Notes under the pieces: model-generated
What the model saw: only the letters and a program-made list of their open reading frames with translations
The model's database searches: none
What the model was told of the DNA's origin: nothing
In this document: positions 36,416-46,209 of the stretch, in pieces
Numbering within the stretch: position 1 is the stretch's first letter
Layout: each line of letters opens with the position of its first letter
Program-made: the position numbers and the translations under genes
NCBI GenBank assembly: GCA_035079385.1
Contig: JAVHKY010000001.1
Location: 6,449,501 to 6,513,500 of the forward strand
Direction of reading: 5' to 3'
DNA: 64,000 bases
Source: Aspidiotus rigidus
Taxonomy: Eukaryota > Arthropoda > Insecta > Hemiptera > Diaspididae

Positions 36416-36802
36416 TTACCGTGTGATTTAGAGCTGGGCACCCCTCCTCAGCCACCTCAAGAAGTCAAGCCATTCACACAAGAACTGAAGAACCGACTTA
36501 AGCAGGTACATGAGCTGGTCAGGGAAAATTTAGAAGTTGCTAGCGACCGGATGAAGGCACGCTATGACATCTGTGCAGATGAAACCAAGTTTGAACCTCA
36601 GGATAGGGTGTGGTTCTACAACCCACAGAGAAAGAAAGGGAAGAACCCAAAATTACAGTGCAATTGGGAAGGACCTTGGACAGTCGTGAAGAGAATCAAC
36701 GATGTCATCTATCGCATCCAACAGGACAGAAAGTTCAAAGTAGTCCACCGAAATAGACTAGCTGTATGGAGTCCGGCGTTTGAACGGGATGTTCAAAACT
36801 GA
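36416..36802 (+). pseudogene. Integrase C-terminal part, in frame after the premature stop
   Basis: After TGA 36413-36415 the same frame remains open to a second stop at 36800-36802. It contains LPCDLELG, an Arg/Lys-rich helix with RMKARYD, and a GPY/F-type chromatin-binding module with VWFYNPQRKKGK and NWEGPWTVVKR. The stop lies where related proteins have an Arg after GREL; a single C-to-T change of a CGA codon would explain it. So one substitution separates two otherwise well-kept parts. Confidence 0.88.
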
Positions 36803-36813
36803 GGAGGGGAAAG
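36801..36813 (+). other. Polypurine tract
   Basis: GAGGAGGGGAAAG lies directly before the 3' LTR and overlaps the last stop of the frame by two bases. It is the expected plus-strand primer. Confidence 0.85.
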
Positions 36814-37194
36814 TGTGGCGTTCTGCTATAATAGCAGACACCGCAAGGAAGCGTACTTATCGCTTAACTACTTCGCCGAATACGCTTGAACAACCTAGAA
36901 CGTGCTCGATTGATTGTAAGGGCTCTTGCATAACCTGTTTGCCGTTCTAGAAGAAATCTCGAGAATTCCGGAAATAAGGGTGAGACTATAAATAGCCGGC
37001 AGCAACCCGATAAAGCGATTCAGTTGTAATCTTAAAGCGATAGTTGACGTGTTCTCGTTCTTTAACGCGATTGTGTTACAGTTTAACGGTGTTTAGAAGT
37101 GTTGTACTTGCGGTACCAGTAATAAAGCTCGGTTTTCGTAATTGTTCTTTATTATTGGCGTCAAGAGATATTCGGTGACTGGTAGAACGTCACA
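36814..37194 (+). repeat. 3' LTR
   Basis: Same 381 bases as the 5' LTR, with TATAAATA at 36987-36994 and AATAAA at 37121-37126. The flanking ATAC at 37195-37198 completes the target duplication. Confidence 0.92.
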
Positions 37195-37199
37195 ATACG

Positions 37200-38020
37200 A
37201 TCACGCTATAGTCTCTCCACTTCTTTTAATATCATAGAATCTCGTAAGATAAAGCTGGTCAAACTGTGATAATCTAATTTTTAAAGCCTGCTGACCCAGT
37301 GAAAAAAAATAATAATGATCTGTAGGTTTTATTTTTACTAGTAACCAAACCTACATGTAGAAACTTCCTACATATTGGTCGAAGGTTTTCTGTCATTCTT
37401 CTTTCATCGTATTCATTTTACTCGTCGCTCAATCGTTCACCACCAAAGCTAATATTAACAAATAAGTTAATCGTGCAATTTGAAAAATTGTTTTAATGTC
37501 TTCAATAAAAAGAATGTAACCAAATGTACCGGTATTTTTAATATTGCGTAATTCAGAAAAGATTTTGTAGTAAAGTCGTACCAGTAGATTTGAGTCCCTT
37601 TAAAAAAGGAAAACATTTTCGTATGGCTTTTGCTGATAAAATTCCTTGTGAACGGCTGAAACGTGATAAGCAAATTTTCTTATCAATTTTTTCTTCTAAG
37701 GATGAATTTATTCCTCAAATTTGAATGAAATATGGGGTATTACCTCTGGTACAGTTTTAACAACATGGTCGCCGAGAGTGGGCAAGGGTACCTTTTCCTT
37801 TGGGCCCGGGATTTTCATGGTGCCTGGAGTCAGGTTAAGTCTTGACCATGGATTACAAAAAAAGGGAAAATACAATTTTCGTTTCTTATTAGCGTCCCTG
37901 TGTAACGAGAAGCTTGAGGAATAAACTTTCTGGATACCTAGAGGTCCTAGGTCACTCCTAGACTATAGAAAACAATGACAGCTTCCTTAACGAAGTTGAA
38001 CGAGGAACGCAGGGAACCTA
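37200..38020. other. Unassigned intergenic DNA
   Basis: No gene is supported; the 67-68 codon frames at 37467-37673 and 37721-37924 have no motif. Confidence 0.35.
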
Positions 38021-38029
38021 TTTTATGAG

Positions 38030-38285
38030 TCATATGGGATTTTGGTATTGAGAATTCAAGGAAGCCTAGACCTAGATAAAGCTAGTATAAAGAAGGCCTG
38101 GACCTACTATAAACCTAGTATAATTATAGTTCCGCGAGTCTAAATATTTCTCGAATCACGAGCTATATATGATAGGAGGGGGACTTGGAAAAGATGTGTG
38201 GCTAGAGGGTCGAAATTTTTCCAAGTTTTTTGCGGCAAACTTCTCAAAAAGCCCCCCATGAAAAAGGTTCCCTGTTAAAAGCTCA
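38030..38285 (-). repeat. Dispersed repeat, inverted relative to 29190-29460
   Basis: Read on the minus strand from 38281 it starts TTTTAACAGGGAACC and follows the order described for 29190-29460, then has CTCCTATCATATATAGCTCG. A repeated AGGCCTAG/ CTAGTATAA text at 38060-38130 lies at its inner end. Non-coding. Confidence 0.65.
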
Positions 38286-38474
38286 CAGAGAAGCGCAATC
38301 AACATCGACTTTTCAATAGGACTTACTCGTCTATAAAAGTGTCCTATGTCGGCTCTTTACTCAGATAGTTCTGCGATATATCGAAGTGCGGCGTTGAACA
38401 AAACTTTATTTTTTCATTTTCTTGGATTCATTTTCCAATACCTCGTAAACGTGTAACGACAAGGCTCTTTCCCT

Positions 38475-38645
38475 GTATCACATTGCATACTCGTTCGCCT
38501 AATTCTTATAGTAATAGTACTTGCTTTGCACTGGTCTTGTGGCAGGGGAATTGAATATGCAATAATTTTACCCTACCATAAGAACATTAAAAATAATACC
38601 ATCACGATAAGAATTGGACAAACGAGTGAGGAATACGATATGGGG
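38475..38645. mobile_element. Palindromic MITE, family A (intact copy)
   Basis: Left arm CATTGCATACTCGTTCGCC, AATTCTTAT then GGCAGGGGAATTGAATATGC in the middle; right arm, reversed, CGTATTCCTCACTCGTTTGTCC and AATTCTTATCGTGATGG. The arms pair over about 45 bases and a second internal pairing (GGCAGGGGAATTG) exists with other copies. No coding capacity. Diverged copies are at 40862-41380 and 45734-46202, both broken by insertions. Confidence 0.65.
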
Positions 38646-38649
38646 AAAG

Positions 38650-40555
38650 AGTCCTACATATTTCTTCGCGTCTTATATTATAGATAGAAAAAAATCATCC
38701 GCTCCCCCTTCCATCTCTGAAGAGTAAAGAAGAATTTTTTCAGGAAGATTTGGGAAGACATACGATATAGGGTACGAGACAACTTTGAAAAGATACGATT
38801 GATGGTTCCATCAAGGTTATGGAACATGATGTCAAGAAAACACTCGAAATTTTCGTTTTCTTCAGCCCGTATTTTAATACGGGGTATGAAAGTAAACCTA
38901 AATTTCAAGATTTACTTTCATACTTAGAAACTTGATAATCTTTTTGGACTAGAATTTCACTGAATCTCATTCGTATGAAAGAATCAATTTTTACTCGAGT
39001 TAAACTGAGTAGTTTGTGAATGAAGAGCTGATCTACGAGTAGGACGCTCTTTCACGTGTTTAAAATCGGCACTGGTTACGCTACTGCGGGAGCTTTTTGT
39101 TTCCCTGTTAGATTTAACATCAAATCACCTGCAGAACATTAGGTCACGTGTACATAAATACTACAAAAAAAAAAAAAAAATGAAACATCGCCCTAGCGTG
39201 AGCAAGATCATAAATTTTTATCGACGGACCATATCTTTAAATCATTGTTAGTATTTCTGCACGATTCAATTCTAAACTATACAGGCAACGCCTTCAAGAT
39301 GAAGTATGAATCTATAAATAAACCTAACAATACACCAAATAATTAAATTGTTTGTTATCTTATTAGTAAATTCACGATAAAGGTTTCCAACTTCTCCATT
39401 TGTTTTTCAAAACATAATGCTGATGGTGATACTTCTATAAGCTTACAAACGCTCCTCCATTATACATCACTGTGGCGACAAGAAGGTTATTCTCTGGAGC
39501 ATAGTTCGAACACATATTCCAAGGCAATTGTAATCAAAATGTCAATTTAAAGTTCTCTTTTAACGATACTCTTGTTTTTATTATTTTTTATTTTTCAAAT
39601 CTTCGATCGGTAATATTCCCAAAGCTCGAGAGAAAAACGCCCGAGTGTTTGCGATTTTACGATCCCCTTACGCATTTTAATAGTTTCACGCCACTGTTGC
39701 GTACCGAAAGGTTCATTTTCCAGAAATCGAAACTATCGGCGACCGTTTGTCTTCGAGCTAAGGCTTTAATGAGATTGAGTTACTCGTATTTCTCATGAGG
39801 GAATTTTTTTCCCTCTTTTATGTACGATGAAATATTGTGTTATAGCTTTTTTTTTTTAACGGAAGAGAACGGAATATACGTTATTTCCTGTACGGAAATG
39901 TTTGTAACAAGAATAATGGATAAATATCCTAAATATCTCATGTATTTAGATGAACAGGTTGTGGGATCGAGGGCAACCTGGAGTCAGATTGTTTTGTCCT
40001 CTTCTATGGGCGCCTTTAACGGAAAAGGAAAAAAGGAGTCGGAAAGGAGAAAAATCCGATGAATTGAGAGCATTTTGACCAAAGAAAATTCGAGCCACGA
40101 GTCATCCATACCTTGAACTCAACTCAAGAGACCCCTAGGCCCCGAGGTTTCGATCTTTCTACAATGTAACCTCAAAGTAAATTGAAATCATCTTCTTCCT
40201 CTTCCAAGTCTCATAATCTATATCATCTTAAAAATTTATTCGAATTCCTCAGCGACTTCTACTAAACAGTTTGTTTTTTGTTTTTTCTTTTTTAATGAAA
40301 GCTTCTCGCTTACAGAGAAGTCATTTCTCCTTGATTAGCCCTTCTTAGAAGTGAGTTTTGAGAAACAGCGAAACTCGGTTCTTCCCTGTATCCTTCTTCA
40401 GATGAAATTGAACACCATATACGAGTTTTTCATTGTCTCTTACTCAACAAACCGGGTTGGTTTCGTCTTCTCACTTAAAGACGTCTTTACTTATTGACTC
40501 TTTTCTCCCCCACCCTCCATTCATAATTTTTCAAAACACAGAACGCAACGCACTA
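38650..40555. other. Unassigned intergenic DNA
   Basis: An 80-codon frame at 39820-40062 (plus) and a 76-codon frame at 38678-38908 (minus) have no recognised domain. An A-run at 39167-39180 is present. No element called. Confidence 0.4.
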
Positions 40556-40560
40556 ATGTA

Positions 40561-40803
40561 ACAGGGTTGCCATTTTTCTGGAAAAATCGGAAGTCTGGAA
40601 AAAGTCAGGGAATTTTAAGAAATTTCTCAAAAGTCAGGGAAATCCTTGCTTTTGAATTTCCGCGCGATTTGCGATAAAAATAAAAAAGAAAAGTTGATTC
40701 ATAAAGAATGAGCAAATGAAGTTGCAAAAAAAGTCATGGAAAAATATTAAAAATACCTGGAAAAGTCAGGGAATATCGTAATTGAAAAAAATGGCAACCC
40801 TGT
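40561..40803. mobile_element. MITE with ACAGGGTTGCCAT inverted ends
   Basis: The left end ACAGGGTTGCCATTTTT matches the reverse of the right end AAAAATGGCAACCCTGT. Inside, the phrase TGGAAAAAGTCAGGGAATTT occurs and is repeated three more times in diverged form (AAAAGTCAGGGAA at about 40630, TGGAAAAGTCAGGGAATAT at about 40757). At 243 bp it is non-autonomous. CAGGGTTGCCA ends are widespread in animals and usually assigned to hAT; an exact 8-bp duplication is not seen here. Confidence 0.75.
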
Positions 40804-40861
40804 CATCTTTAGACAGTGCGGAGTGGAAAATTAATCCAGTAACGTGAAATTCACGGGTTTA

Positions 40862-41380
40862 GGGCTGCTTATTCGTTTGCCTAATACTTATCGTAATCAA
40901 ACTTGATTTACATTGGTCCGATGGTAGGGAAATAGATACTCTGTTATTGCATATTCAATTCCCTGCCATAAAACCAATGTAAAGTAAGGAACTATAAGAA
41001 GGTATGCGCAAGTGGTAAGAATAGGGCAGTCACTATTTTGATAAAGTCGAAGGAGGAGCAATCTAAGGAGTATCCCAAGAGAATTTTTAACATCAAACAT
41101 CAATTAATACAAGAATGCTAGCGACAAAAAATAAACTAGAACAATTAATTTTTTTGTCTCCACCAATATAATCTTTCTAATTAATTGAAATTCGATGTTT
41201 GACATTTAAATTTCTCTCAGGGCATTTCTGAAATCCCCTGAAACTTCTCCTTCTTCGACTTTATCAATATGGCGACACTCCTCTTCTTATTACTTGCATA
41301 TACTTATCTTATATAGTTCCTTATGTGAAGCATGTAGCATTGCGATAAGAATCAGGAAAACAAGTATGCGATATGACGTA
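40862..41380. mobile_element. Palindromic MITE, family A, split by an insertion
   Basis: The left part 40866-40984 has TTATTCGTTTGCCTAATACT, TTATCGTAAT and TATTGCATATTCAATTCCC as in the other family A copies. The right part resumes after 41323 with ATTGCGATAAGAAT and AAGTATGCGATATG. Between them lies a 335-bp element (next entry). The copy has no coding content. Confidence 0.6.
40987..41321. mobile_element. TA-flanked inverted-repeat element nested in a family A MITE
   Basis: Left end AGGAACTATAAGAAGGTATG, right end reversed AGGAACTATATAAGATAAGT. Further inside, ATTTTGATAAAGTCGAAGGAG pairs with CTCCTTCTTCGACTTTATCAAT (shorter matching core GATAAAGTCGAAG). TA stands directly outside both ends (40985-40986 and 41322-41323), the Tc1/mariner-type target. 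A 68-codon minus frame (41103-40897) overlaps it by chance. Non-autonomous. Confidence 0.65.
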
Positions 41381-41384
41381 GACA

Positions 41385-43380
41385 TAAGATAGTCATGGGT
41401 GTTCTTGAGTAACAAAATACTTTAAGAATATTTCAACTCCTGGTGTCTCGTGGTTCACGCCACAGTATTCTTATTTTCAATGTTTTTTCCCATGTTGAAA
41501 AAAGGAATTGCCACCTTGTTTTACATTCAATTCTCCAAGCGTACATCGAAAATCTTCATATCAAATTTTTTCAGAAGTATGGTCACTTCCTACCTAAGTA
41601 TTCACAATTTTAAAACCATTTGACTGGTGAATACAAATGACATCATTAGAAATCTTACTTTATGCGTCTTCATTCCTTCATAATCTCTGATATCGTGGTG
41701 AAAAACTTCGACTGATCGTCACCTGATAAACTATTCAGTGCGCTAATAATGTTTCGAGGTTTGTCTCCGTCCGAATTTTTTGAAGGGTTGAGGGGGTATA
41801 TTCCCGATATAATCCCCTCCCTAATGAAAAATAGTTCTAATCGGACTTACTTGCACGCCAGCGGATTATGATATGAGATTTTTACCAAAAACAGGGGCCA
41901 AATTTCTAAGAAGGGTACAGCCATTTTACATTTGCCTTTTACTCAACTTGTAAATATTGTTCATTTTTCGGGGTAGGTCCAAAACTAAGAATCCTACTCG
42001 TTTACCGCTTTAAATACATCCTTGTTTGTAATAAGCGATTAGACCTAATGAATTTCTTTAATGTTGCACCTCTAGCAATTAAGTGAACGATAATTCAGGG
42101 CTGCCGTTTGCTCACTAATTAGTGACTTGGCCACTTCTTTCATCATCTCTGCCATGATCTAGAATAGATATTATCTTGTGGGACAAAATTTTTAATATGG
42201 AAATAATTATGGTTTAGTATTGTGTTTGCTCTGACGGACACATAAATTTTGTAAAATAATAGACAAGTCCCTACCTTCATGAAGGTTAGGTTACTTGTAA
42301 AATTGGTGGATTTATAAGCTGTCAATATGGGTAGAAATTGGAAGATATATATTCTAACTGACACACCAAATTGAAGACTGAAGCCCTTCTTCGTCCCGAA
42401 GCGTCGGCCTAGTTCCAAACCACTGTAACTCCGTTTTTTATCAATTTGCAGATTTTTACATTTTTGTATTGTTTACAATTCTCCTAGTCAAGTGAATAAA
42501 ATAATTGCATCAGAGTGCATATTTTAATGTTGGTATCGGAGTCAGATTTTTCGCCAATGATTTATATAACATAGAGCCGAACCTATTTACGCTCATTGTT
42601 ACAATTTAGGTGTCTCAACCTTCAACTTGAGCCCCTTAAAATTTAGGAAATCATTTCGTAAATTAGAAGAAGCGGACCAAAATTATATGTATTTTTCACC
42701 ATGATAGAAACATAAGTACCTTTTGTAAGCAAGATTATCTCAATTTGAAATTATCGACCTTATCGCTTTTGCGGATAACTACACTCCGTATTGGTAAAGG
42801 AGAAGAGTCATATATCTCTCATGAAAAACGTGAGAACGTGTTTAAAAATTGTTCTTTCCAACGTACGACCGACAAAAAACGCGTTTATACAAGTATTTCA
42901 AGAACAATTACTCTGTGAATAAGTTATCATTAATTAGTCCACTCCTAGCGTGCGTTTTGCCCTATTATGGTGTCATTAGGCGTCGTTGCATTCTACATTA
43001 TCGTTAATTTCTCATTCGCAGATACAAATTGGATGGAGTGCGAGCTTGGTAAATGATTAAACGAAGAAGCCAATTCATGATTTCGGATAAAGATGTGAAA
43101 ATCGCGCGATAACAAGTATGTAACAATAATGTAATTATTACGCAGTGTGCACTAGTATACAAGATCCTTAATTAGAGTACAAGGGCAGTTTATTAATCGT
43201 GTCAGCTAGAGGTTTTCATGTGCACTTGCATCACCCAGAAATCCTAATCGACGCCTTAGTCAAGGAAACCACCAGAAACACGTACAAAAAGAACAAATGA
43301 ATGGAGGAGAAGAGATCGGTGAAAGAAAGGAACAACTTTCTTCACTTCATGGAAAAACATTGAATCATGTATATATAAGT
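41385..43380. other. Unassigned intergenic DNA
   Basis: A 91-codon minus frame at 42418-42143 has no recognised motif. No repeat array or gene could be supported. Confidence 0.4.
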
Positions 43381-43383
43381 ATA

Positions 43384-44234
43384 TGTCGCAGTCACTTGGG
43401 GTAATTGGTCATTACGCGAAAAGACTGGGCATTACATGTAACGCAGTCAAATAGTGAAATGAAATATTTTCTACGGTAAGTGACCAAATTTTCCAGTCAT
43501 TACGGGAAGTGTCGACACCTATTAGGCAGATACTGTAATTCGCTATTAGACTGCAGCTGAGATCAGTTATTTCAGGTAATGACTCAAGTTTGTACAAATA
43601 GGTACTATAAATAAATGTTCGAAACATTCAATGCAAAGCCTTCGATGACACCCTGCTCACAGGCTACTTGGAAAACTACATTACGTTCATCGATTATTTG
43701 ACACAGAAGATTGGGTGGATCTGCTGGACCTCGATGAACTTTTGGAACTGCGAGGAGAACATTATCACCTTCCATAAAATCGGGAATTTTCTTGCTGGCG
43801 GTTTCAATCATTTTAGTGGCTGCTACCATAATGCGCTTGCGGACATCTTTTCTCTCATTGGCGACAAATTTCTCTTGACGGCAAAGTGGACAGGTGACGC
43901 CTTCTTCACTGTCTCTACTTGTTGCTGGCGGAAGATTTTATATACCATAATGGAACACTTCAATGTATCTATTCACAAGTTCTACTCATCACTGACTCAT
44001 AATCATCCTCACATTCATTGTTTACGTCACTTGACCGAGAGGTCCGGTCATTACCTGAAATGCTGCAGTCTAATAGCGAATTACAGTATCTGTCTAATAG
44101 GTGTTGACACTTCTCGTAATGACTGGAAAATTTGGTCATTTACTGTAGAAAATATTTCATTTCACTATTTGACTACGTTACACTAATACCTAGTCTTCTT
44201 GCGCAATGACAGATTACCCTATGTGACTGCGACA
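43384..44234 (-). mobile_element. 851-bp DNA element with about 190-bp terminal inverted repeats
   Basis: Left TIR 43384-43583 and right TIR 44047-44234 match over nearly their whole length in opposite orientation. Landmarks: TGTCGCAGTCAC at each tip, ACGTAGTCAAATAGTGAAAT, GAAATATTTTCTAC, CCAAATTTTCCAGTCATTAC, ATACTGTAATTCGCTATTAG and TTTCAGGTAATGAC. The left copy has about 12 extra bases near 43556-43567. The central 460 bp hold an integrase C-terminal fragment on the minus strand (next entry). No exact target duplication was found (TATA left, TAAT right). I infer a deletion derivative of an integrase-type DNA transposon. Confidence 0.8.
43605..43925 (-). pseudogene. Integrase C-terminal fragment, KRBA2/Ginger-like
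   Basis: The minus-strand frame from about 43925 to the stop at 43605 has EEGVTCPLCRQEKFV, then NERKDVRKRIMVAATKMIE, and FMEGDNVLLAVPKVHRG followed by PADPPNLLCQIIDER. The order CxxC, a basic helix, and a GDxVxxxVPxVxRGxxDxxNLLxxVxE SH3-like module is what I know from the C-terminus of proteins annotated as KRAB-A domain-containing protein 2-like, which derive from Ginger-type cut-and-paste integrases. The zinc finger and DDE core are missing, with a stop just upstream in the same frame. It is a remnant carried inside the TIR element, not a host gene. Confidence 0.6.
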
Positions 44235-44239
44235 TAATT

Positions 44240-44620
44240 ATACAAATGTCACAATAATACTATTTTCATTGTCTCTAACTACTCAATACCAGCTTTTGTA
44301 ATTGATTGCAACGGATGATATGAATCTTGATTCTATGCGTATACCCTCTTGGATCACTCCACCAGCATCTCCTAGCCGAGTGTAACGGAAGCTGGAGCAG
44401 TAAAGCTAGTGTGCTGTACTTTCGGTCTGGTAATACTCTGTGTTAGCCATAGTATAATAAAGGGTAACTGGTTTTGAAGTAACAATGGTTGAAATTGTTT
44501 TTCAAGTCTCTAGGGTAGGTAAAGGTCATTGATGACGTCATCGTCATACAGTGTGACGCGTCTTACAGATTGCCGACTAACCCTCAGCCTAAAGACATAC
44601 TCATGTCAATAAACATAACA
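44240..44620. other. Unassigned spacer
   Basis: No gene. The text CTCTAGGGTAGGTAAAGGTC and GATGACGTCATCG near 44510-44545 resembles dispersed repeat sequence at 14.1 and 28.96 kb. Confidence 0.35.
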
Positions 44621-44624
44621 TTGA

Positions 44625-44761
44625 GGGCCAGTTTTACCAAAGTGCTAATCGTCGATTTCGTGCTAATCCTAGCTTATAGGTCACCAAAATCGGACGCTTT
44701 ATTGGCTAGATCGGAGCTTAACCTGTCATGTGACTATAAGCGTTGTTGGTAAAACTGGCCC
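44625..44761. mobile_element. 137-bp MITE with GGGCCAGTTTTACCAA ends and TGA duplication
   Basis: The ends GGGCCAGTTTTACCAA and TTGGTAAAACTGGCCC are perfect inverted repeats of 16 bases. TGA stands directly before (44622-44624) and after (44762-44764), a 3-bp target duplication. Three-base duplications and GGGCC-type ends point to the PIF/Harbinger group, which usually prefers TWA. The 60-codon frame across it is chance. Confidence 0.8.
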
Positions 44762-44769
44762 TGAGAGGT

Positions 44770-45730
44770 ACACAGGGTGAGACCAAAAGATGTTGCCAGC
44801 AGAATGGAACTTTGCGCTTTATCTGTGCTAGCGCAAATCGTTACGTGTATGCTTCAGATGTGTGAAGTTTGTGTCTGAATTTCATCAACAATTTCGGCCC
44901 AGAACGAACTTTCTACGTCTTTTCTGAGCCGAGTAATTGACCGAAATGCGCCGAAAATTGACTAATTTTCCAAATTCCAAAATAAGGTTTGAAAATGATT
45001 AATTTATACGATTTAATTTTTGAAAGCTTCAAGAATCAAATACTGTTGTTTCTCACGCGAAATTTGACGGAAAAAATGAAAAAAATATTCTAAAACTTCT
45101 ACTAAATACTAAAATGAATGGTTGAAAAGAAAAAAAAAAAAATTTGAAACCGAGATGTTGACTCTGTTCATCCATTTTAAGGCTTCTTAGGACGTTTTCG
45201 TTAAATTACATGAGAAAATAGAGAGAAATTTTAAGGATTTTGCAATTTTCCATCTTTGGGAAATTTCAACTTTTTTGGACTCATTTTGGAAGTTTGTAGA
45301 GTCAATTTGGCATCATTTTTGCACTCAGAACTGAGTTTAACTTACGAATATAGTAACAGTATGATTGATTACGCGATTCTTCATATCCGAAACATTCGTT
45401 CCATAACAATTTATTTTAGAATTCCTGCTGCAATTTTTTTGCACATTTCGGACCATTACTCGGCGTAGAAGAGGCGTACGAAGTTCGTCGTGGGCTCAAA
45501 TTATACAGATGGATATTGAAATACGAATTTTGAAGATTTCACATTTTTGCACTGGAACAGACCAAATGCGAAGTACCATTTGACATGTAGTATGTTTTAG
45601 CCTCATTCGTTACACTGTATAAAGTTCGGTGGGTCGCACAAATTCATGGCAACAAAAGAACGTACTTCGCTTTGGGGACAAAAGTATTGCTCCAATAATA
45701 AAAAAAAATCGCAGGGCCTCGCCTCTATGT
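44770..45730. other. Unassigned intergenic DNA
   Basis: No gene or repeat recognised; a 70-codon plus frame at 45256-45468 shows nothing. An A-run at 45130-45142 is present. Confidence 0.4.
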
Positions 45731-45733
45731 CAC

Positions 45734-46202
45734 ATTGTATATTCCTGTTTCTTAAACTTGCTTTATATTGGCCAGGGATAAAGACATGGAATTATTGCAT
45801 ATTCAATTCCCCTGCCATAAGGGGCCATTCATCAATTACGTAAGGATAAGTTCGCTTATTTTTGACTTTGCACGTAGGGATACATAATATTTTTTGATCT
45901 CCCCCTTATCACGGAAGATTTTGCAAAAATTCTACAGGAAAAAAAAATTCTCTGAATTTTCAATTTGGTAGCTTGTGATTTTTTTTTTTTTCGATTTAAA
46001 TATGAATTTCTTTAATTTTGAGTCGTGGAAAGACTCATGTAAGAATAACTTTCTACCCCCTCCCTCCTTCTGGTAAGGTACGTAGATATTTTTCAAACCT
46101 CCCCCTAAGGCCCTTATGTAATCAATGAATGGTCCCTAAGATATTAATAAAGTAAGTATCATTACGATAAGAAACACGCAAATGAATATGCAATATGATA
46201 CA
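45734..46202. mobile_element. Palindromic MITE, family A, with a Harbinger-like MITE inside
   Basis: Left part 45734-45827 has ATTGTATATTCCTGTTTCTTA and GAATTATTGCATATTCAATTCCCCTGCCAT (in two runs). Right part from 46140 has AAGTAAGTATCATTACGATAAG and AATGAATATGCAATATGAT. Together they rebuild the family A layout seen at 38475-38645. The interior is taken by the 306-bp element below. Confidence 0.65.
45831..46136. mobile_element. 306-bp Harbinger-type MITE with TAA duplication
   Basis: Ends GGGGCCATTCATCAATTACG and, reversed, GGGACCATTCATTGATTACA. TAA flanks both sides (45828-45830 and 46137-46139), the PIF/Harbinger TWA target. Just inside, GTAAGGATAAG pairs with CCCTTA-T-type text. No transposase. 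It interrupts a family A MITE and so is younger than it. Confidence 0.8.
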
Positions 46203-46209
46203 GAGAAGA

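Larger units (their letters stand above)
33196..37194 (+). mobile_element. Gypsy-type LTR retrotransposon lacking RT and RNase H (3999 bp)
   Basis: Two 381-bp LTRs that I found identical by eye (33196-33576 and 36814-37194) start TGTGG and end GTCACA. ATAC flanks both sides (33192-33195 and 37195-37198), a 4-bp target duplication usual for Ty3/Gypsy elements. A primer binding site and a polypurine tract are in the expected places. The internal frame has gag, protease-like and integrase regions in Gypsy order, but the RT-RNase H segment is missing and an in-frame stop cuts off the integrase tail. Identical LTRs point to a recent insertion that must have used reverse transcriptase supplied in trans, or to gene conversion between LTRs. 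Confidence 0.92.

Noticed and set aside
43668..44186. 172-codon open frame, plus strand
   Set aside because: It is antisense to the integrase fragment and continues into the right TIR; the minus strand is the meaningful one.
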